Source of the DNA: Hymenobacter rubripertinctus
Lineage (GTDB): Bacteria; Bacteroidota; Bacteroidia; Cytophagales; Hymenobacteraceae
Length of the DNA: 64,000 bases
Assembly (NCBI RefSeq): GCF_003583925.1
Contig: NZ_QYCN01000008.1
Coordinates: 1-64,000, forward strand
Direction of reading: 5' to 3'
Every line of letters begins with the position of its first letter. Position 1 is the stretch's first letter. Position numbers and translations under genes: made by a program. Positions 20,965-29,982 of this stretch are shown here, one piece after another. The notes under the pieces were generated by a model. The model was not told where the DNA came from. It ran no database searches and worked only from the letters and a program-made list of their open reading frames with translations.

Positions 20965-21697
20965 AGATGCGGTTGAGCTTGCTGAAAAAGGCCTCCTGGT
21001 AGGATTTGCCGATGGGCACGTGCTGGCCGCCGGGCACCACAGCCGCCCCGTCCTCAATGGCCTCGATGCGCTTCATGTTGAGAATGTAGGAGCGGTGCAC
21101 CCGCACGAAATGCTCGAAGGGCAGGCGCGCATCCAGCGACTTCATGGTAGTGTAGACGATGTACTTCTGCTTGTCGGTTACGATGATGACGTAATCCGAC
21201 AGGGCTTCGATGTAGAGCACCTCATCGAAGTTGATGCGCACCATTTTGCTGTTCACCTTCACAAACAGGTCACTGTCGGCGGGGGCGGGGGCGGGCGCAA
21301 CGGCGGCGGCAGCTACCGGGGTGGCGTGCTGTTGCAGGGCCCGCTGCACAGCCCGGCTGAAGCGGGCATAATCGAAGGGCTTGACCAGGTAATCCGTCAC
21401 CCGCAGGTCGAAGGCATCCACGGCGAAATCCTCGTGGGCGGTGGTCAGAATCACGATGGGCGGGTCGGGTAGCACCCGCAGCAGGTCCAGGCCGTTGAGC
21501 TGGGGCATCTGGATGTCGAGAAACAGCACGTCGACGCGGTTGCCGGCCCGGAAATAGTTCAGGCCCTGCAAGGCGTCATCCATCGACACCACCATTTCCA
21601 GCGAGTCGGTCAGGGAGATATAGTGCTCCAGCGTCAGCCGGTTGATTTCTTCATCATCAATAATAGCACAAGTCAGTAAAGGGCCGGGAGCAGACAT
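20963..21697 (-). CDS. LytTR-family response regulator
   Basis: 244 residues. The N-terminal receiver (about 8-122) has the acidic pair IIDDEE, phospho-acceptor Asp in VLFLDIQMPQLNG and DYLVKPFDYARF with the conserved Lys. An Ala/Pro linker leads to a LytTR DNA-binding domain (about 145-244: FVKVNSKMVRINFDEVLYIE, HFVRVHRSYILNM). Such regulators usually pair with LytS-type kinases; none is in view. The start is MSAPGPLLTCAIIDDEE; the upstream in-frame start at 21754 adds residues not belonging to the family. Confidence 0.95.
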   Translation of the reverse strand: MSAPGPLLTCAIIDDEEINRLTLEHYISLTDSLEMVVSMDDALQGLNYFRAGNRVDVLFLDIQMPQLNGLDLLRVLPDPPIVILTTAHEDFAVDAFDLRVTDYLVKPFDYARFSRAVQRALQQHATPVAAAAVAPAPAPADSDLFVKVNSKMVRINFDEVLYIEALSDYVIIVTDKQKYIVYTTMKSLDARLPFEHFVRVHRSYILNMKRIEAIEDGAAVVPGGQHVPIGKSYQEAFFSKLNRI

Positions 21698-22015
21698 AAC
21701 GGAGCGCGAAAAGTGGAGTAGGATAAGTGGCGGCGGCAAAGCGCGCGCAACCAAACGGAGCGGGAGGGCCAGCGGCCGGCACCAAAGGAGGCAGTTGGCT
21801 CGTAGCTAAGCTACTGTTCTGCCCTTTGCCAATCAAATTTAAATAACGGGGGAAGGCAGGGCCTTTCTTTTTGAACCAATCCGCCAGCGTTCGGACGTAC
21901 GCAGCGCCTATGTTCGCCGGATTGCCCGCCCCGGGTCCCGATCTGGGCCAGCCATTTTTTTCCGGCACACCAGCCGTGGCGGGCGCCTGGCTGGTAGCAG
22001 CGGCCCGCCCCCGGC
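21698..22015. other. intergenic region, no gene recognised
   Basis: 318 bp between the start of the LytTR regulator and the end of kynurenine monooxygenase, both on the minus strand. I see an A/T-rich patch near 21830-21860 and no convincing terminator, RNA or coding sequence. Confidence 0.5.
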
Positions 22016-23389
22016 TCAGCGCCGGGCCATTTCCTGGGCCACCAGGTCCTGCACCTCCGGTCGTTGGTAGTCCTGCTCGGTCTGAATGTGGGGCATGAGG
22101 CGCTGCATAATCTGTTCCTGGGCCTGCCCGTTGGCCAGGGCCTCGGCGTAGGGCAGGTGCGAAAACGTAACCTGCGAATACAGGGGCAGCCACTTGTCGG
22201 GGTACTGGCCCGAAATTTTGCCTTCGATTTTCTTCTGCAACAGAAAGCGCGGATCGGCCACCCGGTCGCGCATCTCCTGGAAATTGTACACGGCCAGGTC
22301 GGCCATGGCATCGGCATCGGGCTTGCGCGAGACTTCAAACTCGTGGAAAATCTGCCCCCAGTCGCGGCCGTGCTGTTGCAGCAGTTGGTCGAGCACGGTA
22401 CAATCCTCGAAGCCCGCGTTCATGCCCTGCCCGTAAAATGGCACAATGGCGTGGGAGGCATCTCCGAGCAGCAGCACGTCGTGCTGGTAAGTCCAGGGGA
22501 AGCAGCGCACCGTGACGAGCGAGCTGGTGGGGTTGTCGAAGAACTCGGTTTCCAGCTCCGGCATCAGGGGCACGGCATCCGGGAATACGTCGGCGAAGAA
22601 GTCGCGCACTTGGGCCGGCGTCTGGAGGGTGGCGAAGGAAACGGGGCCTTCGTAGGGGAAAAACAGGGTGCAGTTGAACGAGCCGTCGAGGTTGGGCAGC
22701 GCAATCATCATATACTGGCCCCGGGGCCAGATGTGGAGCGCATTTTTTTCCAGGGCCCAGGTGTTGTCAGGTCCGGCCGCGATGGTGAGTTCTTTGTAGC
22801 CGTAGTCGAGGTAGTGCTGGGAGTAGTTGAAGCGGTCGGTGCGCTGCAACGCACCGCGCACGGCCGAGTAGGCCCCATCGGCCCCGAACAGGCGCTGGTA
22901 GGGCACGGTGCGGGCCTGACCGGTGGCCACGTCCAGCATTTCCAGCTCCTGGCGGCGCACATCTACCCGGCGGCACTGCTGGTTGAACTGCACCCGGATG
23001 CCCGGCTGCTGCTCGGCTAAATCCAGCATCCGGCGGTTCAGGCCGGCCCGCGACACGGAGTAGATGGCCTGGCCGGCCTGGCCGTAGGGCTGGTGGGTGA
23101 GGTTGCCGGCCGGGTCGTGCATCACGCGCCCGTGCATAGGAATGGCCACTTCGCGCACGGCCTCGGCAATGCCCACGCCTTCCAGCGCCCGCCAGCCCCG
23201 GTCGGAGAGGGCCAGGTTGATGGAGCGCGCCTCCACGGGTGTTGCGCCCCGGATGTCGGGGCGGCGTTCGAATACGTCCACTTGGTGACCGTGCCGGGTC
23301 AGGTAGAGCGCTAACAGGCAGCCAACCAGGCCGCCCCCCATCACGGTAAGCGTTTCGGCGGGCTCGGCAACAGGGGCAGGTGAGGTCAT
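22016..23389 (-). CDS. kmo: kynurenine 3-monooxygenase
   Basis: FAD-dependent hydroxylation of L-kynurenine to 3-hydroxykynurenine using NADPH and O2. 457 residues: dinucleotide fold VMGGGLVGCLLALYLTRHGH at about 17-36, ARSINLALSDRGW substrate/FAD region, ADGAYSAVR, and the second FAD motif LLGDASHAIVPFYGQGMNAG. These match KMO rather than general PHBH-type hydroxylases. Start MTSPAPVAEP is used; the frame runs to 23461. It lies about 8 kb from kynU, separated by TonB receptors and alkB. Confidence 0.93.
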   Translation of the reverse strand: MTSPAPVAEPAETLTVMGGGLVGCLLALYLTRHGHQVDVFERRPDIRGATPVEARSINLALSDRGWRALEGVGIAEAVREVAIPMHGRVMHDPAGNLTHQPYGQAGQAIYSVSRAGLNRRMLDLAEQQPGIRVQFNQQCRRVDVRRQELEMLDVATGQARTVPYQRLFGADGAYSAVRGALQRTDRFNYSQHYLDYGYKELTIAAGPDNTWALEKNALHIWPRGQYMMIALPNLDGSFNCTLFFPYEGPVSFATLQTPAQVRDFFADVFPDAVPLMPELETEFFDNPTSSLVTVRCFPWTYQHDVLLLGDASHAIVPFYGQGMNAGFEDCTVLDQLLQQHGRDWGQIFHEFEVSRKPDADAMADLAVYNFQEMRDRVADPRFLLQKKIEGKISGQYPDKWLPLYSQVTFSHLPYAEALANGQAQEQIMQRLMPHIQTEQDYQRPEVQDLVAQEMARR

Positions 23390-23592
23390 GGCAACGGCGG
23401 AAAAATCGGCTAGCAAAGGAACGGTAAGCGGAAAGGCGAATGTAACCCATTCCGCTGGCATCGGTTAGTCGAGCAATACCCCCCGTTAAACGAGTGAATA
23501 GCCTATACTGGTGGGCACCCCAAAATAGCCGCCGGACATTGCTGTACTTTGGATTATCGAATGATTCTTCCCCGTTCCGCTTCTCCGGTTCC

Positions 23593-23835
23593 ATGCTGCT
23601 CTACCCCGCTACCGATTGGCCGCTCCTGTTCCCGCTCCCCCACCGGGCATCCTCGGGTGCCCTCACCGAAGTATGCAGTCCGGCCGATGCGGAGGCTTGG
23701 CCGCGCGTTCGGGAGCCCAACCCGTGGGTGGTAGCCGGTTGGTACGATGAAGGCCGGATATTGCAGATTGGAGACTACCTGATAGGAGATGAAAACTGTT
23801 CTTTGCTCTACGGACTACCCATTATCAGGTACTGA
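23593..23835 (+). CDS. hypothetical small protein
   Basis: 80 residues from MLLYPATDWPLLFPLPHRAS to GLPIIRY, with WYDEGRILQIGDYLIGDENC in the C-terminal half. No family recognised and no signal peptide. It is the only plausible coding stretch in the 635-bp gap between kmo and the first TonB receptor; if it is not real, that gap is empty apart from the promoter at 23964. Confidence 0.35.
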   Translation: MLLYPATDWPLLFPLPHRASSGALTEVCSPADAEAWPRVREPNPWVVAGWYDEGRILQIGDYLIGDENCSLLYGLPIIRY

Positions 23836-23963
23836 GCCCCGAATACCGATTAGCTAAGCAGCGCTTGGAAATAGCCAAACCCATTGAGTAAACACCATTT
23901 GCCCCCTTCGCTAAGCCGGGGCAAGCCCCCCGCCGGGCAGTAGGTTATTCGGCATGCCTACTT

Positions 23964-23971
23964 TATATTTG
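23964..23971 (+). promoter_or_regulatory. -7 element of TonB receptor 1
   Basis: TATATTTG followed by CAGCCCT, a perfect TAnnTTTG, 53 nt upstream of the ATG at 24025. The promoter of the second receptor has the same TTTGCAGCCCT continuation. Confidence 0.55.
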
Positions 23972-24024
23972 CAGCCCTCTTCCCTGACCCGGATATTTTT
24001 TTCATTTTTTTGCACTTTTTTAGC

Positions 24025-26736
24025 ATGAGAAAACTCTATCGTTTTCTATTTTTCTTCCTGTTGCTGCTGGGCACGGTGCTCACGGGCCAGGCGCAGGAAA
24101 TGGGCTCCGTTGCGGGCACAGTCCAAACGGAAGCCGGCGAACCCATGCCCGGGGCCACAATTTTTATCCGGGGCACGTTCATCGGCACCAGCACCAACCG
24201 CGACGGCCGGTTTACGCTCCGGACCGATTTCAGCGAGGGGCCGGTCACGCTGTCGGTTTCCTTCGTGGGCTATGAGAGCCGCGAGGTAACGCTGACCAAG
24301 CCCGACAACGCGGTGAAGGTGCAGCTCAAAGTGAACCCCACCCAGACGAACGAGGTAATTGCCTCGGCCTCCCGCGTAGAGGAGGGCATTTTGCAGGCCC
24401 CGGTAACGGTAGAAAAGGTAACCTCCCAGCAGGTGCTGCGCCTGCCCCCGCCCGACGTGCAGGTGGGTCTCAACCACTTCAAGGGCATTGATGTGAACGG
24501 GACGAGCATGCTGATGAATTCGCTGAGCACCCGCGGCTTCAACTCGCCCAAATCGGAGCGCCTGATCCAGCTCACCGACTACTTCGATACCCAGTCGCCC
24601 TCGCTGAACGTGAATGCCGGCAACCTGACGGGTTTGCCGGAAATCGATATTGAGAGCATCGAAATCATTCACGGTCCGGCTTCGGCCCTCTACGGAGCCA
24701 ATGCCTTCAACGGGGTACTGCTTCAGAACTCGAAAGACCCCTTCGTGAGCGAGGGCCTGAGCGTGCGCGTGCGCGGCGGCCAGCGCAGCTTTTTTGATGG
24801 CCAGCTGCGCTACGCCCAGAAAATCGGCGACAAGTTCGCCTTCAAAATCACGGGCGCCTACCTCACCGCCAACGACTGGCTGGCCAACAGCACGGTGGCC
24901 ACCAGCAAAAGCGTGGAGTTCCGTAACAATGCCCAGGGCTCGACGCTGGGCTACGAGGCCGTGAACCGCTACGGCGACGTAGCCTTTAAGGTACCGGCCG
25001 ATTACCCGTTCGCGGACCTACGGCCCAAAACCCTGTTTATGCCGGGCTTCGAGGAGAAAACGTTGGTTGGCAGTGATGACCAGGCGAAGTCGCTCAAAAT
25101 CCACCCCACGCTTTCCTACCTGGTAACCAACTCGATAAAGATGACGGTAGGTGCCAACTACAACCGCGGCACGGCCAGCTACCAGAGCTCCAGCCGCTAC
25201 CGCCTCAAAGACTTCGGCACCAACCAATTCCACGGCGAAATTAAAGGGGAACGGTGGTTTGTGCGCGGCCAGTCGGTGCAGGACTACGGTAACAACTCCT
25301 ACGACCTGAACCTGCTGGGCTCCTTCATTCAGAATTCGCCCATTGCCACGGGCAGCGGCACGACGTACGCCCAGCAGTATTTCAGCACCTACCTGACCAC
25401 CTACGGCGGCGCACGCCAGGCTGGCCAGACGGATGCCCAGGCTCAGACCACGGCCCTCAACGCGGCCGCCAAATTTCAGATTGATCCCAACTCGGCGGCC
25501 TTCCGCAACCTGCGCAGCCAGATTATTGCTGACGCGACGCCCGGTAAAGGCGCCCGCCTCAACCCCAGCTCCCTGCTGAACGAGGGCAACGCCCAGTACA
25601 ACTTCAAGCTGACCGAAACGGCTGACCTGATCGTGGGCGCGGCCTACCGTAAATTCCGCCTCGGCTCAAATGGCAACCTGTTCAGTGACGAGGAAGGCCG
25701 GATTCAGAACCACGAATTAGGGGCTTACAGCCAGCTCACCAAGAAATTGCTGGATGAGCGCCTGAAGCTGGCCCTGGCCGGCCGGGTAGACGACTTCAAG
25801 AACTTTAAGCCCGCCTTCTCGCCCCGCGCTTCGGTGGTGTATTCGGCCGACGCGGCCCGTCAGCATAACTTCCGGGCCAGCTACGGCCGGGCCCTGCGCT
25901 CGCCCACCCAGCTCGACCAGTATATTCAGCTCGACGTGCGCCAGGTGCTGCTGCTGGGCAACGTGGACAATGGGTTCCAAGGCTATACCCCAGCCAGCAT
26001 TGGCGCCAATATTCAGCCGGTATCAACCGACATTGCCTCGCTGAAGCTGGAGCGGCTGAGTACGTACGAAGTAGGCTATAAAGGAGCGCTTGGTGACAAG
26101 TTGGTGGTGGACGTTAATTACTACCGCAACTACTACAACGACTTTATTGGCGCTCAGCGCTTCATTGGCAACCGCGACGGCAGCCGGCCCACATCGGACC
26201 AGCTAACGTTTGAAAGGTCGCGTACGGCTACGAAGGCACCGTTCGGTACGCCGTTTCAGGAAGCCAGTTCCCCGACCCGTGTGTTGCAGGTGTGGACCAA
26301 CGCCAACCAGGAAGTGCGCACTCAGGGAGCCGCCTTGGGCCTGACCTACGCTTTCGCCCCCTTCTTCAACCTGGCCGCCAACTACACGCTCAACGTGCAG
26401 GACCGCTCCGACGTGACGGATGCCGAGTTCCAGACTTATTTCAACACGCCCAAGCACAAGTATAATGTAGGAGCCAGCGGCTCGGTTATCAACCACCTGA
26501 GCTACTCGCTGAACTACCGGTGGGCCCAGGGCCACGAGTACGGTACCCCGTTCGCCGTGGGCCAACTCTCGGACTACAGCGCCACGGATGCCTACTTGAG
26601 CTACAATTTCGTGCAGACGGGCCTGACGGTGCAGGCCGGGGCCTCCAACCTGTTCGATGCTACCAATGTGCAAGTGTACGGCGGCCCGCAAATCGGCCGG
26701 CTCGCGTACCTGGGCTTGCAGCTCGACATCAAGTAA
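24025..26736 (+). CDS. TonB-dependent outer-membrane receptor (copy 1)
   Basis: 903 residues. Signal peptide MRKLYRFLFFFLLLLGTVLT...AQA, then a carboxypeptidase-regulatory-like beta domain (about 28-110: GSVAGTVQTEAGEPMPGATI, GYESREVTL). The plug (about 120-250) has IEIIHGPASALYGANAFNGV, and a 22-strand type barrel ends in YLGLQLDIK. Energy-coupled import across the outer membrane; substrate unknown. No SusD-like lipoprotein follows, so it is probably not a glycan SusCD pair. ATG 24025 is preferred over TTG 24010. Confidence 0.93.
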   Translation: MRKLYRFLFFFLLLLGTVLTGQAQEMGSVAGTVQTEAGEPMPGATIFIRGTFIGTSTNRDGRFTLRTDFSEGPVTLSVSFVGYESREVTLTKPDNAVKVQLKVNPTQTNEVIASASRVEEGILQAPVTVEKVTSQQVLRLPPPDVQVGLNHFKGIDVNGTSMLMNSLSTRGFNSPKSERLIQLTDYFDTQSPSLNVNAGNLTGLPEIDIESIEIIHGPASALYGANAFNGVLLQNSKDPFVSEGLSVRVRGGQRSFFDGQLRYAQKIGDKFAFKITGAYLTANDWLANSTVATSKSVEFRNNAQGSTLGYEAVNRYGDVAFKVPADYPFADLRPKTLFMPGFEEKTLVGSDDQAKSLKIHPTLSYLVTNSIKMTVGANYNRGTASYQSSSRYRLKDFGTNQFHGEIKGERWFVRGQSVQDYGNNSYDLNLLGSFIQNSPIATGSGTTYAQQYFSTYLTTYGGARQAGQTDAQAQTTALNAAAKFQIDPNSAAFRNLRSQIIADATPGKGARLNPSSLLNEGNAQYNFKLTETADLIVGAAYRKFRLGSNGNLFSDEEGRIQNHELGAYSQLTKKLLDERLKLALAGRVDDFKNFKPAFSPRASVVYSADAARQHNFRASYGRALRSPTQLDQYIQLDVRQVLLLGNVDNGFQGYTPASIGANIQPVSTDIASLKLERLSTYEVGYKGALGDKLVVDVNYYRNYYNDFIGAQRFIGNRDGSRPTSDQLTFERSRTATKAPFGTPFQEASSPTRVLQVWTNANQEVRTQGAALGLTYAFAPFFNLAANYTLNVQDRSDVTDAEFQTYFNTPKHKYNVGASGSVINHLSYSLNYRWAQGHEYGTPFAVGQLSDYSATDAYLSYNFVQTGLTVQAGASNLFDATNVQVYGGPQIGRLAYLGLQLDIK

Positions 26737-26749
26737 ACGGCTCTTACCA

Positions 26750-26824
26750 CCCGTTGGGTCGTACCCGAAAGCGCCCTTCTTCTGCCTGGCAGAGGAAGGG
26801 CGCTTTCGGGTACGACCCAACGGG
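26750..26824. terminator. 30-bp perfect inverted repeat after receptor 1
   Basis: Arms 26750-26779 and 26795-26824 are exact reverse complements. The 15-nt centre can itself pair (TCTGCC with GGCAGA), making one nearly complete 75-nt palindrome. It lies between two codirectional receptor genes. Confidence 0.85.
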
Positions 26825-26959
26825 ACCCTCTTTTCCCATTAATAGAAACATGTCCGAAGATGGGAACGAGGGCGGCTCATTCGCCCCAGACAAAGGTCGG
26901 GTTCACCTGTGTTTCTACACTGTTTGCCGAAAATAATCAGAAGCGCGCGCGGGTGACGC

Positions 26960-26967
26960 TACGTTTG
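26960..26967 (+). promoter_or_regulatory. -7 element of TonB receptor 2
   Basis: TACGTTTG, followed by CAGCCCT as at receptor 1, 37 nt upstream of the ATG at 27005. The shared flank suggests the promoter was duplicated with the gene. Confidence 0.55.
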
Positions 26968-27004
26968 CAGCCCTGAATTCACACACCTCCGGCATTCGCG
27001 CCTC

Positions 27005-29803
27005 ATGACCTCTCTCTACTCATCCTCTCTATTAGCCGCTGCGGCCCTGCTGCCGCAGCTGGCTTTCACCACCCCGCTCCCTGTTCCGGCCCACCCGGCC
27101 GCCGCTACCCGCCTCACCACCCCAGACGCGGCCGAAAAAACGCTGGCGGGCAAGGTGCTCACCGACAAAGGCGAAGCTTTGCCCGGAGCCACGGTTTTCA
27201 TCAAAGGCACCTTCGTTGGCACCAGCACCGACCAACAGGGCAATTTTCAGCTGAATGCCACTTTCGAGAACGGCCCCGTGACGCTGGTGTTTTCCTACGT
27301 GGGCTTCGATACCCGCGAAATCCGGCTCCAGGCCCCCGATCAGGCCATCAATGTGGGCCTCTCGCCCAGTGCCACCCTGCTGAACGAAACGATTATATCG
27401 GCCTCGCGCATCGAGGAAAGTATTCTGCGCGCCCCGGTTACGGTGGATAAACTTTCGACCCGCCAGATTGAGCGCATCACCACGCCCGAGGTACTCAGCG
27501 GCCTGGGCCAGCTCAAGGGCATCGATGTGAGCTCGGCCTCCATGCTGTTTACCAGCGTGAGCACCCGGGGCTTCAACACGGCCAAATCGGAGCGCGTGAT
27601 TCAGCTGGTCGACTACATGGACACCCAGCTGCCCTCCCTCAACCTGAGCCCCGGCAACCTGGTGGGCATTCCGGAGCTCGATATGGAGAGCATCGAAATT
27701 ATCCACGGTCCGGCCTCGGCCCTCTACGGGGCCAATGCCCTGAGCGGGGTTATTCTGTTCAACTCCAAAGACCCCTTCGTGTACGAGGGGCTGAGCATGC
27801 GCCTGCGGGCCGGCCAGCGGGATCTGCTGGACGGGCAGCTGCGCTACGCCCAGAAAATAACCGACAAGCTGGCCTTCAAGGTGAATGCCAGCGCCTTCCG
27901 GGCCAACGACTGGCTGGCCCAGAACTACGGGGCAACCCAGAGCTCGGTAAACCCGGCCGGTTCGTCGTTGGGCTACAATGCCGTAAACCGTTATGGTGAA
28001 GGGGGCTATACCTTCAGCCCCTTCCAGAAACTATCGGACGATACGGCCCCCAACAACACCAACGCCAACCCGGAACTGTACGGCAAAACGGCTTACCTGC
28101 CCGGCTTCACGGAGCAGCAGCTGATTGCCAACGACAACCGCACGTCGTCGTACCGGCTGCAAGGCATGGTTTCGTACCTGCTGCGCGACGACCTGAAACT
28201 GACCGTGGACGTCAAGCACGCCGAGGGCACGGCTACCTACCAGAACCTGAGCCGGTTCCGGGTGAAGGGCCTGGGCTCGAACCAGTACCGCGCCGAGCTC
28301 AAGAGCAGCAAAGGCTTCGTACGGGCGTATAGCACCGAGGATTTCTCGGGCAAGTCCTACGAGTTCAACCAGCTGGGCACCCTGATTCAGCAGGCGCCCA
28401 CGGCTGAGGGTGGTTTCCGGAGCTATCAGGACCGGTTTTACTTTACCTACAACGACGCCTACGGCAAGGCCCGCCAGGCGGGCATGACGCCGGATGCGGC
28501 CCTGACAGCGGCCCAGACGGCCGCCAGCGCCACCCAGCTCGCCCCCTCCGACCCGCGCTTCAGTACGCTGCGGGAGCGAATCATTCAGGATAAGAACCCC
28601 AGCACCGGGGCCCAGCAGTACTTCAATTCCTACCTGCACGACCTCAGCGCCCAGCGCCAGTTTATGCTCGGCCAGGGTGGCACCAACCTGGTGGTGGGCG
28701 GGGCCTACCGCCAGTACCGCCTCGGCTCCGATGGCCTGCTGTTCAGCGACCAGGATGGCAAGCGCATCGTGAACTACGAGTACGGAGCCTACGGGCAGCT
28801 CACCCAAACCGTGTTCGAGGAGCGCCTGAAGCTGGCCCTGGCCGGCCGGATCGACGAGTTCAAGAACTTCAAGCCGGCCTTCTCGCCCCGGGCTTCCGCC
28901 GTGTACTCGGCCGGCGAAAACAAGCAGCATAACTTCCGGGCCAGCTACGGCCGGGCGTTCCGCTCGCCTTCGCAGCTGGAGCAGTACCTGTACAGCGACA
29001 TCCGCAGCGGCCTGTTGCTGGGCAACATCGGCAACGGGTTCCAGGGCTACAACACCACCCTGTTCGCTTCGCCCCAAACCCTGGGCGCGGCCTCGGCCGA
29101 CCCGGCCCGGCTGAAGACCTACGAGTACAACGCCGCGCCGCTGCAACTGGAGCAGGTGAAGACGGCCGAAATTGGCTACAAAGGCGCGCTCATCGCCAAC
29201 CTGTACGCCGACGTGAGCTACTACCGCAGCCGCTACGACGGCTTCATCGGGGCCCAGCTGTTTGTGGGCAACACCGATGGCAGCCGCCCGACCACGGCCC
29301 AGCTGGCCGCCGGCTATCCGACGGCCTACTCCAACCAAAGCCAGCCCACCCGCGTGCTCTACACCTACGTCAACAGCACCCAGGAAGTAAAAACCCAGGG
29401 CGTAACGGCCGGCCTGGCCTACTACTTCCGCCGGGCCTTCAACCTGACGGGCAACTACTCGCTCAACGTCCTCGACAAAAGCAACCTGCCCGCCGGCTTC
29501 CAGACGTTCTTCAACACGCCCAAGCACAAATACAACGTGGGCGCCAACGGCCAGGCCGGCAACCTGAGCTACTCCGTGAACTACCGCTGGGTGCAGGGCC
29601 ACTTGCAGGAAATGCCCTTCGCCGTGGGCACCATCCAGGATTACAGCACCACCGATGCCTACCTGGGCTACCTGGTTCCCAAGCTGGGCACCACCTTCCA
29701 GGCCGGTATTTCCAACGCCTTCAATGCCAATAACAACCAGGTGTTCGGCGGCCCCCAAATCGGCCGCCTCGGCTACCTGGGCCTGCGCTTCGATTTGCAA
29801 TAG
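27005..29803 (+). CDS. TonB-dependent outer-membrane receptor (copy 2)
   Basis: 932 residues, a tandem paralogue of the previous gene: LAGKVLTDKGEALPGATVFI in the regulatory-like domain, IEIIHGPASALYGANALSGV in the plug and a barrel ending GGPQIGRLGYLGLRFDLQ. Shared blocks include KLALAGR.D.FKNFKPAFSP and FNTPKHKYNVGA.G. The N-terminus has a less typical signal (MTSLYSSSLLAAAALLPQLA). The loops differ most between about residues 320-480, where substrate specificity normally lies. No SusD partner. Confidence 0.92.
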   Translation: MTSLYSSSLLAAAALLPQLAFTTPLPVPAHPAAATRLTTPDAAEKTLAGKVLTDKGEALPGATVFIKGTFVGTSTDQQGNFQLNATFENGPVTLVFSYVGFDTREIRLQAPDQAINVGLSPSATLLNETIISASRIEESILRAPVTVDKLSTRQIERITTPEVLSGLGQLKGIDVSSASMLFTSVSTRGFNTAKSERVIQLVDYMDTQLPSLNLSPGNLVGIPELDMESIEIIHGPASALYGANALSGVILFNSKDPFVYEGLSMRLRAGQRDLLDGQLRYAQKITDKLAFKVNASAFRANDWLAQNYGATQSSVNPAGSSLGYNAVNRYGEGGYTFSPFQKLSDDTAPNNTNANPELYGKTAYLPGFTEQQLIANDNRTSSYRLQGMVSYLLRDDLKLTVDVKHAEGTATYQNLSRFRVKGLGSNQYRAELKSSKGFVRAYSTEDFSGKSYEFNQLGTLIQQAPTAEGGFRSYQDRFYFTYNDAYGKARQAGMTPDAALTAAQTAASATQLAPSDPRFSTLRERIIQDKNPSTGAQQYFNSYLHDLSAQRQFMLGQGGTNLVVGGAYRQYRLGSDGLLFSDQDGKRIVNYEYGAYGQLTQTVFEERLKLALAGRIDEFKNFKPAFSPRASAVYSAGENKQHNFRASYGRAFRSPSQLEQYLYSDIRSGLLLGNIGNGFQGYNTTLFASPQTLGAASADPARLKTYEYNAAPLQLEQVKTAEIGYKGALIANLYADVSYYRSRYDGFIGAQLFVGNTDGSRPTTAQLAAGYPTAYSNQSQPTRVLYTYVNSTQEVKTQGVTAGLAYYFRRAFNLTGNYSLNVLDKSNLPAGFQTFFNTPKHKYNVGANGQAGNLSYSVNYRWVQGHLQEMPFAVGTIQDYSTTDAYLGYLVPKLGTTFQAGISNAFNANNNQVFGGPQIGRLGYLGLRFDLQ

Positions 29804-29808
29804 GCTGC

Positions 29809-29833
29809 TTAGGACTTAGGACTTAGGACTTAG
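29809..29833. repeat. 7-bp tandem repeat TTAGGAC
   Basis: Three full TTAGGAC units plus a partial one start 5 bp after the receptor-2 stop. Confidence 0.8.
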
Positions 29834-29844
29834 AAGGTACTGCA

Positions 29845-29880
29845 ACGCCCCCGCGACGGTTGTCGCGGGGGCGTTTTTTA
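29845..29880 (+). terminator. Rho-independent terminator of receptor 2
   Basis: A perfect 13-bp GC-rich stem (ACGCCCCCGCGAC, 29845-29857, with 29862-29874) has a 4-nt loop and a six-T run. Confidence 0.9.
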
Positions 29881-29895
29881 CTGGCGGGCGTCTGC

Positions 29896-29968
29896 TCCGC
29901 ATGAGCTAAACAATTAGGGGCTAAACAATTTGAAATTGTTTAGCCCCTAATTGTTTAGCTCATGCGGA
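29896..29968. repeat. 36-bp perfect palindrome with a 1-nt centre
   Basis: Arms 29896-29931 and 29933-29968 are exact reverse complements around a single G. Each arm contains two direct copies of GCTAAACAATT. It is AT-rich in a GC-rich region and lies between the receptor-2 terminator and the end of alkB. Confidence 0.9.
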
Positions 29969-29982
29969 AGCGGCAACTCCGC

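Noticed and set aside
21811-22193. minus-strand frames overlapping the end of kmo
   Set aside because: Arg/Pro/Gly-rich out-of-frame readings of kmo and its downstream spacer.
28031-29800. 589-codon open frame opposite TonB receptor 2
   Set aside because: Lies fully within the receptor's coding sequence and has no signal, domain or promoter.
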